From Rhodococcus sp. KBS0724 (GTDB lineage: Bacteria > Actinomycetota > Actinomycetes > Mycobacteriales > Mycobacteriaceae): a stretch of DNA of 64,000 nt. Positions 54,113 through 64,000 of this stretch are shown in pieces. The stretch spans positions 3,506,001 to 3,570,000 of the forward strand of contig NZ_VCBX02000001.1 in the NCBI RefSeq assembly GCF_005938745.2. Direction: 5' to 3'. Every line of letters begins with the position of its first letter. Positions within the stretch are counted from its first letter, which is position 1. Under the pieces are notes generated by a model. It saw only the letters and a list, made by a program, of their open reading frames with translations, ran no database searches and was not told where the DNA came from. A program made the position numbers and the translations under genes.

Positions 54113-54631
54113 GTGATCATCCGCAAGACTCTTGTCAGCGCCTGTGCCGTCGCCGCTGTTCTCGCTCTCGGAGCATGCAGCTCGGACGACAGCTCCGATT
54201 CGTCGGCCACCACCACCTCCGTTGCTGCCACGTCGAGCGCTTCCGCAGCCTCCAGCGCGACGACGTCCGCTGCTGCGGCCGCAGCTGCCCCGACGGCAGA
54301 CGAGCTGAATGCACAGCTGGTCGCGCTCATCGATCCGGCCAAGCCGATTGCCGAGAAGACCGCGCTTGTCGTCGACGGAACCAACCGTCAGGCCAACATC
54401 GAGACGATGGGCGCCGCTCTGGGCGGCAACCCCGCGTACCAGATCACCTTCACCGTCGAGAACGTCAAGGTAGACGGCCAGACGGCCACTGCTGACGTTG
54501 CAGTGGTGAGCCCGCACGGCGCAATGCCTGCCGCTCCGTGGACGTGGGAACTCGAAGACGGCACCTGGAAGCTGTCCGACACCTCCGCATGCGTGCTCCT
54601 GGAAATGGGACGCGCTTCCTGCGCAGGATAA
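54113..54631 (+). CDS. MTB12/LppK-like lipoprotein
   Basis: 172 residues from a GTG at 54113 (GAAAGG upstream). Signal peptide and lipobox LALGAC; a ~40-residue Ser/Ala/Thr linker; then the compact alpha+beta domain ADELNAQLVALIDPAKPIAE, KTALVVDG, YQITFTVENVKVDGQTATAD, WTWELEDGTWKLSDTSACVL. This is the low-molecular-weight antigen MTB12 domain known from mycobacterial secreted proteins. Its molecular function is unknown. It is divergent from mpa. Confidence 0.88.
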   Translation: MIIRKTLVSACAVAAVLALGACSSDDSSDSSATTTSVAATSSASAASSATTSAAAAAAAPTADELNAQLVALIDPAKPIAEKTALVVDGTNRQANIETMGAALGGNPAYQITFTVENVKVDGQTATADVAVVSPHGAMPAAPWTWELEDGTWKLSDTSACVLLEMGRASCAG

Positions 54632-54648
54632 TTTCTCCGCAAAAAACT

Positions 54649-54688
54649 AACGAGCGGCGACCCGATATTTTTCGGGTCGCCGCTCGTT
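54649..54688. terminator. Bidirectional intrinsic terminator
   Basis: AACGAGCGGCGACCCGA and its perfect complement (17 bp) with a TATTTT loop, between the convergent lipoprotein and trmI genes. AAAAAA lies just upstream, giving a U-run for the leftward transcript. Confidence 0.88.
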
Positions 54689-54702
54689 GTTCGAGTCAGT
54701 GA

Positions 54703-56675
<1,973 letters not shown>

Positions 56676-56676
<1 letters not shown>

Positions 56677-57485
56677 TGGCAGATACTTCGTACTACCAGT
56701 TCTTAGGCGCTACCGAGGAAGGTCACGAGCGTTTCGCGACCACACAGGCAACTGTCAGTATCTGGGGTCCGACGCTTCAACATGGAGCTCCCCCATCTGC
56801 GCTGCTGGTGCGCGCCCTCGAGCGTTGCGGCGCCCGCGAGGGAACCCGACTGACCCGGGTGGTCGTGGAAATTCTCGGACCGATCCCGATCGCTGACCTC
56901 GAGGTTCGCTCGTGGATCGAACGACCCGGTCGCAGAATCGAATTGATCGTGGCCGAATTGTGGGCCACCGGGCCCGACGGATCTCCCCGCGCAGTGGCGC
57001 GCGGTACGGCGTGGCGCATGGAGACCGCAGACACCACAGACGTAGTCCATGTGGTGGACCCGCCATTGGAACCCCGTGACACCGGTACACCGGGCGTGCT
57101 CGGAGGTATGTGGAACATCGGATACCTCGAAACGCTCGAGTGGTCGTGGATTGCCGAAATCGGTTGCGAGGGAACCGGAAAGGTTTGGGCACGGCCCAAG
57201 CCTGCATTGGTCGAGGGCGAAGAGATGACAGCTCTCGAGCGGTTGTTTGCCATCGCCGACATCTCCAACGGAGTCGGGGCCAAACTCGACCCAGCGCACT
57301 GGACGTTCCTCAACACCGACCTGACCGTGCACATCTTCCGCATCCCGGAAGGTGAATGGGTCGGTGTTTCTGCCGAAACCACCACTGGCCCCGATGGCAT
57401 CGGCATGTGCGCCGGAGTGCTCTACGACGAGCAGGGGGCAGTCGGACGTATTGCCCAGACCTTGCAGATCCGCGCCCGTTCCTGA
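56676..57485 (+). CDS. Acyl-CoA thioesterase-like double-hotdog protein
   Basis: 269 residues, start 56676 directly behind AAAGGAG and overlapping the previous stop. Two hotdog units: the first with PTLQHGAPPSALLVRALERC, LTRVVVEILGPIPIADLEVR; the second with ISNGVGAKLDPAHWTFLNTD, LTVHIFRIPEGEWVGVSAET, GIGMCAGVLYDEQGAVGRIA. The layout fits TesB-like thioesterases of actinobacteria, which hydrolyse acyl-CoA. Substrate chain length is unknown. It is coupled to the nuclease gene. Confidence 0.88.
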
Positions 57486-57703
57486 TTCTGAGAACCGAAG
57501 AAGTTCCACGAGTCGTCGACCTCTGCCTGGCGACTTCGACGGCCACACAAAACAGGGGACCGACGACGCCGGCAAGACGTCTACGACAAGGTCGACGCTT
57601 ACACTTGGATCATACATGTAAACATTGCGAAGCGGTAACCAACTGGTCAGTAACCTGCAATGCCAGTCCCCTGACCAGGAGCCGAGGCGTCAGAAGCGGT
57701 GGG

Positions 57704-58291
57704 TCATGCGAGTGCAGCGGCAGCGAGACGTTCGAGCGAGTATTCGGTGACAGTGATCAACGCGCGTACCGCGGACGCGCGGTCTCGTGCATCAATCTCG
57801 ATCATCGGAATTTGATCGGATAATGCCAACGCCTGACGGAGGTCGTGTGCCGAATGAATCGGGGCGCCGTCGAAACGGTTGACTGCCACGATGAACGGCA
57901 AACCGCGCGCTTCGAAGAAGTCGACAGCGGCAAAGCTGTCTTCGAGGCGGCGCGTGTCGATGAGGATGATCGCCCCGATGGCGCCGGTGATCAGGTCGTC
58001 CCACATGAACCAGAATCGCCGCTGGCCGGGTGTTCCGAACAGATAGAGAACCAGGTCGTCGGCCAGCGTGATACGCCCGAAATCCATTGCGACTGTTGTG
58101 GTGTCCTTCTTCGGTGTCGCGCCGAGGTGGTCGATACCGTCACTGGCGTCGGTCACCATTGCTTCGGTGCGCAGCGGGACGATTTCGGAGACCGTCCCGA
58201 CCAGGGTGGTCTTTCCGACGCCGAAGCCGCCGGCTATCACGATTTTTGTCGATGCGACGCGAGACGGCGCGTCAGAGTGCCCGAAGTCCAC
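57704..58291 (-). CDS. cvnD: Conservon small GTPase CvnD
   Basis: 195 residues; its start overlaps the DUF742 gene by 20 bp. P-loop GGFGVGKTTLV, switch/G2-like TTTVAMDFGRI, G3 LFGTPGQRRFWFMWDDL, NRFD in place of NKxD. It is the fourth gene of the conservon, in which a membrane kinase-like protein, roadblock protein, DUF742 protein and GTPase form a complex resembling eukaryotic G-protein signalling at the membrane. In Streptomyces such loci affect development and antibiotic production. No associated P450 follows. Confidence 0.95.
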   Translation of the reverse strand: MDFGHSDAPSRVASTKIVIAGGFGVGKTTLVGTVSEIVPLRTEAMVTDASDGIDHLGATPKKDTTTVAMDFGRITLADDLVLYLFGTPGQRRFWFMWDDLITGAIGAIILIDTRRLEDSFAAVDFFEARGLPFIVAVNRFDGAPIHSAHDLRQALALSDQIPMIEIDARDRASAVRALITVTEYSLERLAAAALA

Positions 58292-58655
58292 GGAGGGTCC
58301 TTTCGATCAGGTCGAGGCGTTCGACCGCAGTAGCGTCGCTTCGCAGAGTGGCTTGTACTTCCAATGCCCCGGTAACAACAAGATCTGCCACCAGGACCCG
58401 GGCCACCCCGATCGGAACACCGAGGTGTGCCCCGATTTCCGCGATCGAGATTCGTTGCCCGCAGAGCGAAACAATCGACGCGCGGATGTCCTCGGGTGCA
58501 AGGTTTTGCGCGACGGCATCCTCTACCGTTGCGACGATCGCTTCGAGCGGAAGGTCGATGGACGGCTTCGTCCTGCCTTCGGTGAGTGCGTACGAGCGAA
58601 CGAGACTCGGTTCGGGATCAATGTGCTCGGAGTGATGATGTGGCATCGAGTTCAA
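58272..58655 (-). CDS. cvnC: Conservon DUF742 protein CvnC
   Basis: 127 residues, ATG overlapping the CvnB stop. Typical DUF742: [26 protein letters not shown], followed by a winged-helix-like [32 protein letters not shown]. It may bind DNA or serve as a scaffold within the complex. Confidence 0.93.
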   Translation of the reverse strand: MNSMPHHHSEHIDPEPSLVRSYALTEGRTKPSIDLPLEAIVATVEDAVAQNLAPEDIRASIVSLCGQRISIAEIGAHLGVPIGVARVLVADLVVTGALEVQATLRSDATAVERLDLIERTLRGLRAL

Positions 58656-59068
58656 ATATCCCGACCTGATCTGGGAGCGATGTCCATGGTTGTTCCAACT
58701 CGATCGACCAGAGTTGCCATTTCATAACCGATCTGACCGATGTCGCACCCCGCGACGGCCAGCGCGGCCAGGTAGGCACCGCTGCCGACACCCATGAGGA
58801 GGAGGTACCCGTTTTCCATCTCGACAACCGATTGCAGGACTGCACCGCCGTCGAACAACCGCGACGCACCGGCGGAGAGACTTGCGAGTCCCGATGTCAC
58901 GGCGGCCAATTGGTCGGCCCGGTCGAGTGGAAGGTGGGTGCTCGCAGCGCTCAGCAATCCGTCGGCCGAGACGATGATGGCGTGACTAACTCCCGGAACA
59001 TCGCGCGCAAAGCCCGACACCAACCAGTCGAGTGCGCGAGGAGTTTCTGGGGCTCCGACAGGATTCAC
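58652..59068 (-). CDS. cvnB: Conservon roadblock/LC7 protein CvnB
   Basis: 138 residues, start overlapping the kinase stop by ATGA. Roadblock fold: [72 protein letters not shown]. Such proteins regulate the GTPase nucleotide cycle, probably as a GAP or scaffold. Confidence 0.95.
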   Translation of the reverse strand: MNPVGAPETPRALDWLVSGFARDVPGVSHAIIVSADGLLSAASTHLPLDRADQLAAVTSGLASLSAGASRLFDGGAVLQSVVEMENGYLLLMGVGSGAYLAALAVAGCDIGQIGYEMATLVDRVGTTMDIAPRSGRDI

Positions 59069-61845
59069 TGTTCTCCTTCGTCTTTCTGCACGTGTGTGGT
59101 CGAGTGCAGGGATGTGGTGTTCTCATTGTCAGCGTGCCGTCGCCCGCGGCTGACACCGGCTTGGTAGTCACTCCATCCCCGTCTGGTGTTTTCCGGGTCG
59201 GCGCTGCGGCGATGGGATCCAGAACGGAGAGGGGCAGTCGCGGTTCCGATAGTTCCGGGAACCAAGCGCGCACCGCGGTCCCGGATCGGGAGACCCGAAT
59301 CGGAGATCCTGGTGACGGGCGTGTCCGTTGACGCGCGGGCGGCCACCCAACCCTCGTCGGCCTCAGTTGTCCAGATGAATCCGCTTGTGGCGCTGGAGCC
59401 GTCGTCTATGGGGTCGACCAGCCACTCGGACACCATTCGGGAAAAGATCGGAGATGCAGCTGCGGGAATGTCAGAGGTAGCCTCCGGAGCATCCGCGCTG
59501 AACACGTCCACGTGCGGCGGTGTCGAGTCACGAGTACGGGACGAGAAGAATGCCGCCGTGTTCGTCGGGTTGGGGGTGCCGAAGTGGTGCCGCGGCGCAG
59601 GTTTCCTGGCGGCGGACTCGCTGTTATCCGATTGAGTGACAGCAGTTTCCGTGTCGACTGGCGCTGGAGTTTCCGGTTCGGTTGCGAGGGAACTTCCAGT
59701 GCCGGGTACCCCGCTGTTGCCTGGCGTTCGGCGAGGAAGTGTGTTCGACGTGGGAAGCACGCTGGCGAGCGCCTGCGATTGGACTGCCGAGGGAGCACCC
59801 GAAACAGGTGGAGGCAAGGTGACAGCAGTGACGTTTCGAGGTTGGCGCTGCGGCAGCCCGTTCGCCGATACTCCCGCTAGCTCGGCTACCGAAGTTTCTG
59901 CGCGCTGGACTGTTGGAACTGGAGTAGCTGCGCGAACCGGAAGAACAGGTGCGGCCGTCGACGTTCGAACCGCGTTGTCGCGTGGTGCGACGAGCAGCGC
60001 CACCGGTAGGTGAACCATTGCGGTGATTCCACTGTGATCGGATGTGCTGCCAGAAGGGCGCAACCGTACCGAAATATTGTATCGACGGCTGATACGACTG
60101 ATGACAAAAAGTCCCATATGACGGGCAGTGTCGGGGCTCATTTCACCTCCCGAAGAGAGGCGTCTATTGGCGTCGAGCAGGTCGGCCGAGGACATTCCGA
60201 TACCGACATCGGCTATTTCCACCAGCACGGAACCGTCGTTCGTACGTGCGGCATCGATCGTCACCATGGTTTCGGGCGGTGAGTAGCGCAGGGCGTTGTC
60301 GAGCAGTTCGGTCATGAGGTGCACGACATCTGCACTGGCCTGGCCACTGACGACTGCCGAGAGAATCTGTCCGAGTTCGACGCGTTGGTAGTCCTCGACT
60401 CCGGAGACCGAAGCGCGTAGTGCATCGGCAAGTGCGATCGGAGCAGTTCGTACGCGTCGACCTTCGGTGCCGGAGAGGATGAGGAGATTGTCGCTGTTGC
60501 GTCTCATTCGGGCTGCGATGTGGTCCAGACGAAAGAGATTCCCGAGGCGGTTCGGATCGTCTTCGTCCTGTTCGAGTTGCTCGATGAGGCCGAGCTGCTG
60601 GTCGACGAGGGACTTGTTACGCCGTGACAGCGTTTCGAACATGTTGTTTACCTGGCGACGGAGTGCTGCCTGCTCGCCGGCGAGGGCAATGGCTTGACCG
60701 TTCATGTCGTCGACCGCACGTGCGAGCTGGCCGATTTCCTCGTGAGTGTCAACAGGTACGCGAGGGATTTCGAGGTCGCTCACTTTCTCGCCGGCGCGGA
60801 TTCGTTCGATTGCCTCGGGCAGTCCCCGTCGTGCTGCTTGGAGAGCGGCGAATCGTAGGCGCCGAATGGGTTCGACCAGCGAGCGGCTGATGATCAGTGC
60901 GATCACGAGGGCTGCAAGGACTGCGCCGAGGACGAGCGCGGTATCTCGGAGCGCGGCGGATCTGGCGGTGTTGGCTTCGGTGTTCACTGCCGCGGCGAAC
61001 TTGCTGGATGCGGCGGCTGCTAAGTCGTCGTAATGATCGCGACTTGTCTGCATCCCGGCGTCGATCTGGCTGCTCAGCGGGGATGTCGCTGCGGTGGCAC
61101 CGATTTCGTCGATGCGGCCCTGCGCCGACGTGCGAAGCGCGTTCACAGCGGCGACGGAGTTCATAGAGCTAGCCGATTCATCGCGCGGGAGCACTACTCC
61201 GCGCAGGGCTGCGAGTTCTGCGCCCGCAATGCCGACCAAGGCGGTTCGTTCTTGCTGATCGAGACGCCCGGAACCGAACAGAATGCGCTGATCGGCGAAC
61301 GCTCGGCGAGCTGACCACAAGGCAGAGAACTCGCCGCCGCTCTGGCGCATAACCGGCTGCGGGGAATCCCGCATGATGTCAGCGAATATGGTCCAGATGT
61401 CGACAGATGCCTCGTTGACGCGGGTCACCAGTCGAGCAGGTGCTACTGCGCCGGCAGACACTTCGTCGATAATCGACTGGCTGTTCTGTAGAGCGCGGGT
61501 GACCTGACCGTTGATTGTGGCGTCGGCTTGGAACATTCGACCGGCGGCGGCGAATTCTTCCATGGCCGCAGTCGTTGCTGCCGTGGCGGTAGCGAGTTCG
61601 GCCCCTGAGGAGGAAGCGACGGCAAGGTCGTCGAGAGCCTCTTCCAGCCGAAGAGCCGCGGGAGAAGCAAGTACACGGTCCGCGGATGAGCTGAGTTTTG
61701 CAGCAGTGGAGAGTTCGGCCTGGATCCGAAGTGTGCCTAACAGGATGGCAACGAGCATCGGAACTGCGAAGACGGCGACAACCTTCCAACCGAGGCGCCA
61801 TTCGCCGATCGACCACCACGAGGTTGTGTGTGCATCGTGTTTCAT
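59065..61845 (-). CDS. cvnA: Conservon sensor kinase-like protein CvnA
   Basis: 926 residues from ATG 61845; a TTG 42 bp upstream could add 14 residues. Membrane helix 20-40, extracytoplasmic helical sensor (nitrate-sensor-like) ~50-295, second helix ~303-320, then HAMP ([20 protein letters not shown]). The dimerisation segment [23 protein letters not shown] and HATPase motifs [24 protein letters not shown] follow. The last ~330 residues are a Pro/Ser/Thr-rich tail of low complexity. It senses an external cue and probably signals through the three following proteins. Confidence 0.93.
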   Translation of the reverse strand: MKHDAHTTSWWSIGEWRLGWKVVAVFAVPMLVAILLGTLRIQAELSTAAKLSSSADRVLASPAALRLEEALDDLAVASSSGAELATATAATTAAMEEFAAAGRMFQADATINGQVTRALQNSQSIIDEVSAGAVAPARLVTRVNEASVDIWTIFADIMRDSPQPVMRQSGGEFSALWSARRAFADQRILFGSGRLDQQERTALVGIAGAELAALRGVVLPRDESASSMNSVAAVNALRTSAQGRIDEIGATAATSPLSSQIDAGMQTSRDHYDDLAAAASSKFAAAVNTEANTARSAALRDTALVLGAVLAALVIALIISRSLVEPIRRLRFAALQAARRGLPEAIERIRAGEKVSDLEIPRVPVDTHEEIGQLARAVDDMNGQAIALAGEQAALRRQVNNMFETLSRRNKSLVDQQLGLIEQLEQDEDDPNRLGNLFRLDHIAARMRRNSDNLLILSGTEGRRVRTAPIALADALRASVSGVEDYQRVELGQILSAVVSGQASADVVHLMTELLDNALRYSPPETMVTIDAARTNDGSVLVEIADVGIGMSSADLLDANRRLSSGGEMSPDTARHMGLFVISRISRRYNISVRLRPSGSTSDHSGITAMVHLPVALLVAPRDNAVRTSTAAPVLPVRAATPVPTVQRAETSVAELAGVSANGLPQRQPRNVTAVTLPPPVSGAPSAVQSQALASVLPTSNTLPRRTPGNSGVPGTGSSLATEPETPAPVDTETAVTQSDNSESAARKPAPRHHFGTPNPTNTAAFFSSRTRDSTPPHVDVFSADAPEATSDIPAAASPIFSRMVSEWLVDPIDDGSSATSGFIWTTEADEGWVAARASTDTPVTRISDSGLPIRDRGARLVPGTIGTATAPLRSGSHRRSADPENTRRGWSDYQAGVSRGRRHADNENTTSLHSTTHVQKDEGEQ

Positions 61846-62235
61846 GCGGACAAATGCCTCTTCGCGTCTACTATTTAAGTCTGTCAACCCCCCGATCAGG
61901 GAATCGCCCGAGTTCCTTCGACTACGTGCAATCGAAGGAAAGTGATTGAACGGTAACAGAATGATCTCTAGTACATTGTGCCGATAGTCCCTATTGTCCG
62001 GATTTTTTGTCTGTTATGTCGGCATTGTGGCCTCGTTTGTCGGCACGGCGACGGGTATCAGTGGGCAAACCACAAGCAGTTGTTGACTGGTCAAAACAGG
62101 TGTTCGAGGGCCTAGGTGGCTCTCCGCTGTGCGACCGGATTCATCGCGGTATATCTGTAGTCACCGCGGAATTCTGTGTTGCGCGCAAGGCGTACGTTAC
62201 GGGTTCCGTCGCCACACCCGGCCTCAATCCGCGGT
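61846..62235. other. Intergenic, conservon promoter region
   Basis: About 390 bp, AT-rich near 61930-62010 (GTAACAGAATGATCTCTAGT), probably holding the conservon promoter. No gene recognised. Confidence 0.5.
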
Positions 62236-63030
62236 TCAGTCTCGCACCGCAAATTCCTGCGCTTCCAAGGCCAGATCATCAGCAGCGGAATCCATATGTG
62301 CGGTCACATGATCCGAAGTGGTCAAGACTGCCACGATCGGAACGGCCAGAGCCAAGAGGCCGAACACGAAGACGGGAAAAAGGAATGAAAATACCTCGAG
62401 TCCCTCCGGAACTTTTGCCGACGGATCGTGAACAACTTCTACCGCGGCCATTCCTGTGTAGTGCATGCTGACTACGGCAACTCCCATGATCACACCGGCG
62501 AAGAAACGCAGCCCAGTGGATTCCAGAATCATCGTGAACAACAATGCGACTGTAGCGGCGACGACAGCGATCAGGAGCGAGAGCGCGACAAAGTACACGT
62601 CGTAGTGGATCTCGCCTTGAAAGCGTAAGGCGCGCATACCCGTATAGTGCATGACGTTGACCGCGACACCCATCACAAGGCCGCCGACGAGGAGTCGGCT
62701 CAACCGAAACTTCGTGCCGATGATCAGCAAACCGATGAATACAGCTGTCACTGAAATCAGCGCCGAGACGATCGTCCACATCAGGCTGTATCGAATCGGG
62801 CTGCCCGGTACTGAAAATCCGAGCATCGCAATAAAGTGCATCAACCAGATACCGACACCGCCGATTGAGAGCGCCGCCATTGACAACCAGCGCATCCGCG
62901 ATCCGCGCGTAGTAGCACTTATGGAATGACGCGTACATGCCAATCCGACAACCGATCCGACGACAGAAACAACGAAGGCCAATCCAAGCAGCCAGATTCC
63001 CATCGAGAAGTGGTGCATTTCATCCGACAT
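62236..63030 (-). CDS. MHYT-domain membrane sensor protein
   Basis: 264 residues, ~7 membrane helices. MHYT motifs appear as MHFIAM, MHYTGM and MHYTGM at the ends of helices, with conserved His and Met that may bind copper or sense a diatomic gas. No enzymatic domain is attached, unlike many Gram-negative MHYT-GGDEF fusions. Stand-alone, between the conservon and a cation transporter. Confidence 0.92.
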   Translation of the reverse strand: MSDEMHHFSMGIWLLGLAFVVSVVGSVVGLACTRHSISATTRGSRMRWLSMAALSIGGVGIWLMHFIAMLGFSVPGSPIRYSLMWTIVSALISVTAVFIGLLIIGTKFRLSRLLVGGLVMGVAVNVMHYTGMRALRFQGEIHYDVYFVALSLLIAVVAATVALLFTMILESTGLRFFAGVIMGVAVVSMHYTGMAAVEVVHDPSAKVPEGLEVFSFLFPVFVFGLLALAVPIVAVLTTSDHVTAHMDSAADDLALEAQEFAVRD

Positions 63031-63487
63031 GCAAGGTTCCTTTAGATTGTTGTTGTAACTTTCAATTGATGCACTCTCTCACAGAGCTTTCGGTTGCCGG
63101 CACGACCACTCCAAGACGAGATCCAGTGTGCAGAGTGATCACGATGCGCAGAATCGACGAAGACTTGTCGAAGAATGAGTAAGGCCTGTCGCTGCTTCGA
63201 AAGCGATACTCGAATGCGTCGATGCGATCGGTGGCAGATCGCCCTATCGGCTATTCGCTTCGAACCTTCGAATGTAAGTGTTGAGCCCTTCGAAAACCGC
63301 TGCACTTAAACACGTGCACGTTGCATCGAAGGTCAGCGCGCTGCTATTCCTACACGCGACCTTTCACCCCGACTGGATCTTCACCACAAACTAATTCTTA
63401 GCCGCTCATAAAATTGCGGTCGATCCGGACCACCGAAAGCGCTCGCCGCCTGGACGCGGAAGTGGTTGCAGCGCTTGTCGGTTACAG
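63031..63487. other. Intergenic, no gene recognised
   Basis: About 460 bp, moderately AT-rich, between the MHYT gene and the cation transporter. No RNA gene or clear repeat was seen. Confidence 0.5.
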
Positions 63488-64000
63488 CTAGGCAGCCGTG
63501 CCGGCTGGTGGAGTGCAACAGGTGTCGCCTTTCCATGCGTTGACCCCCTCCTTCACTGCAATGACGGAAATGACCAGGGCGGCAATCGGATCGGCCCATG
63601 ACCATCCGAGGAGTGCGTTGAACAACAGGCCGACCAGGAGGACGGCAGAAAGATAGGTGCACAGCAGCGTCTGTTTGGAATCGGCTACTGCGGACAACGA
63701 GCCCAGATCGCGCCCGGTTCGGTGCTGCGCCCGCGACAGTATGGGCATAATCGCCAAACTAATGGCAGCCAAAGTGATTCCGACGGTAGAGTGCTGCGCC
63801 TCCCCAATCCCGAACAGTGATCGCACGGCGTCGACGGCGACATACAGGGCGAGGCCGAAGAACGAGAAGGCGATGATCCGGAGCGCAACATTCTCTCTCG
63901 CTTCTGGATCCTTGCCCGAAAACTGCCAGGCAACGGCGGCAGCAGAGGACACTTCGATTACCGAGTCCAGGCCGAAGCCGATCAGCGCCGTTGAGGAAAC
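63488..64000 (-). CDS. Cation diffusion facilitator-type transporter (5' end beyond window)
   Basis: The frame continues to the right edge: the sequence before the visible ATG reads VSSTALIGFGLDSVIEVSSA, part of helix II with the Asp/Glu signature of the CDF family (S...FGxDS..E). Helices follow: IIAFSFFGLALYVAVDAVRSLFG, VGITLAAISLAIMPILSRAQ, LCTYLSAVLLVGLLFNALLG, then DPIAALVISVIAVKEGVNAW. The tail GDTCCTPPAGTAA carries adjacent cysteines. It probably exports Zn/Fe/Mn-type divalent ions with protons. The C-terminal cytoplasmic domain of classical CDFs is absent. Confidence 0.88.
   Translation of the reverse strand, partial: VSSTALIGFGLDSVIEVSSAAAVAWQFSGKDPEARENVALRIIAFSFFGLALYVAVDAVRSLFGIGEAQHSTVGITLAAISLAIMPILSRAQHRTGRDLGSLSAVADSKQTLLCTYLSAVLLVGLLFNALLGWSWADPIAALVISVIAVKEGVNAWKGDTCCTPPAGTAA

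Noticed and set aside
62007..62471. 154-codon plus-strand frame overlapping the MHYT gene end
   Set aside because: Antisense to a clear MHYT protein and otherwise intergenic; Arg/Pro-rich shadow.

Overview
The window looks like a high-GC mycolic-acid actinobacterium, most probably a Rhodococcus. This is inferred from the Pup-proteasome ATPase Mpa ending in the gate-opening residues QYL, two mycofactocin-type short-chain dehydrogenases, a gamma-butyrolactone cluster of the rhodococcal gbl type, a cvnABCD conservon and an MTB12-like lipoprotein. No rRNA, tRNA or CRISPR array was found.

Layout. (1) 0-8.2 kb: an oxidative catabolic region on the minus strand. It holds a partial ABC substrate-binding lipoprotein, a ferredoxin-P450-SDR operon divergent from a TetR gene with two tandem palindromes between them, and a second operon (tandem-CMD protein, SDR, aldehyde dehydrogenase, TetR). 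A shared AAGTC-N4-GACTT operator lies before that operon and before its TetR gene. (2) 8.2-18.6 kb: a decaying accessory stretch. It has IS3, IS30-like and IS481-like remnants, two stacked toxin-antitoxin loci, a broken transketolase, a broken CxxC protein, an intact PncC-type amidase and a partial ligase copy split by a 1.5-kb insertion. (3) 18.8-26.4 kb: a DHA2 efflux pump, a WYL regulator facing a VOC protein, an HTH/Clp-N-domain pair with two perfect operators, and mhpC-mhpB for ring-cleavage products. (4) 26.6-31.1 kb: remnants (second mhpB, ISL3 transposase) and two to three related hairpin units on the minus strand that look like a structured-RNA family. (5) 31.2-36.6 kb: a CstR-type persulfide detoxification locus with CCCCC-GGGGG operators, including an MMPL transporter. 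(6) 36.8-42.7 kb: remnants around an ATP-dependent DNA ligase and a GAF-ANTAR regulator. (7) 42.7-46.3 kb: a flavin monooxygenase, then an ECF41 sigma factor with its AhpD-like partner behind a matching promoter. (8) 46.3-49.6 kb: LuxR regulator, AfsA-like butenolide synthase, TetR receptor and SDR, a complete-looking quorum-sensing module. (9) 50-64 kb: housekeeping backbone: threonine aldolase, Mpa, lipoprotein, TrmI, RecB-like nuclease, thioesterase, conservon, MHYT sensor, partial CDF transporter.

How it fits together. Backbone genes at the right carry strong ribosome sites and overlapping operons. The left 52 kb alternates intact catabolic or stress operons, each beside its own regulator and palindromic operator, with broken genes. 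Several of the breaks are short tandem duplications of 13-17 bp. Downstream of mpa, where dop-pup-prcBA normally lie, there is only a remnant and then accessory DNA, so this is probably an island boundary or rearrangement. Stretches over 300 bp with no recognised gene are listed as entries. All functional names are family-level inference from reading the translations; nothing was searched.
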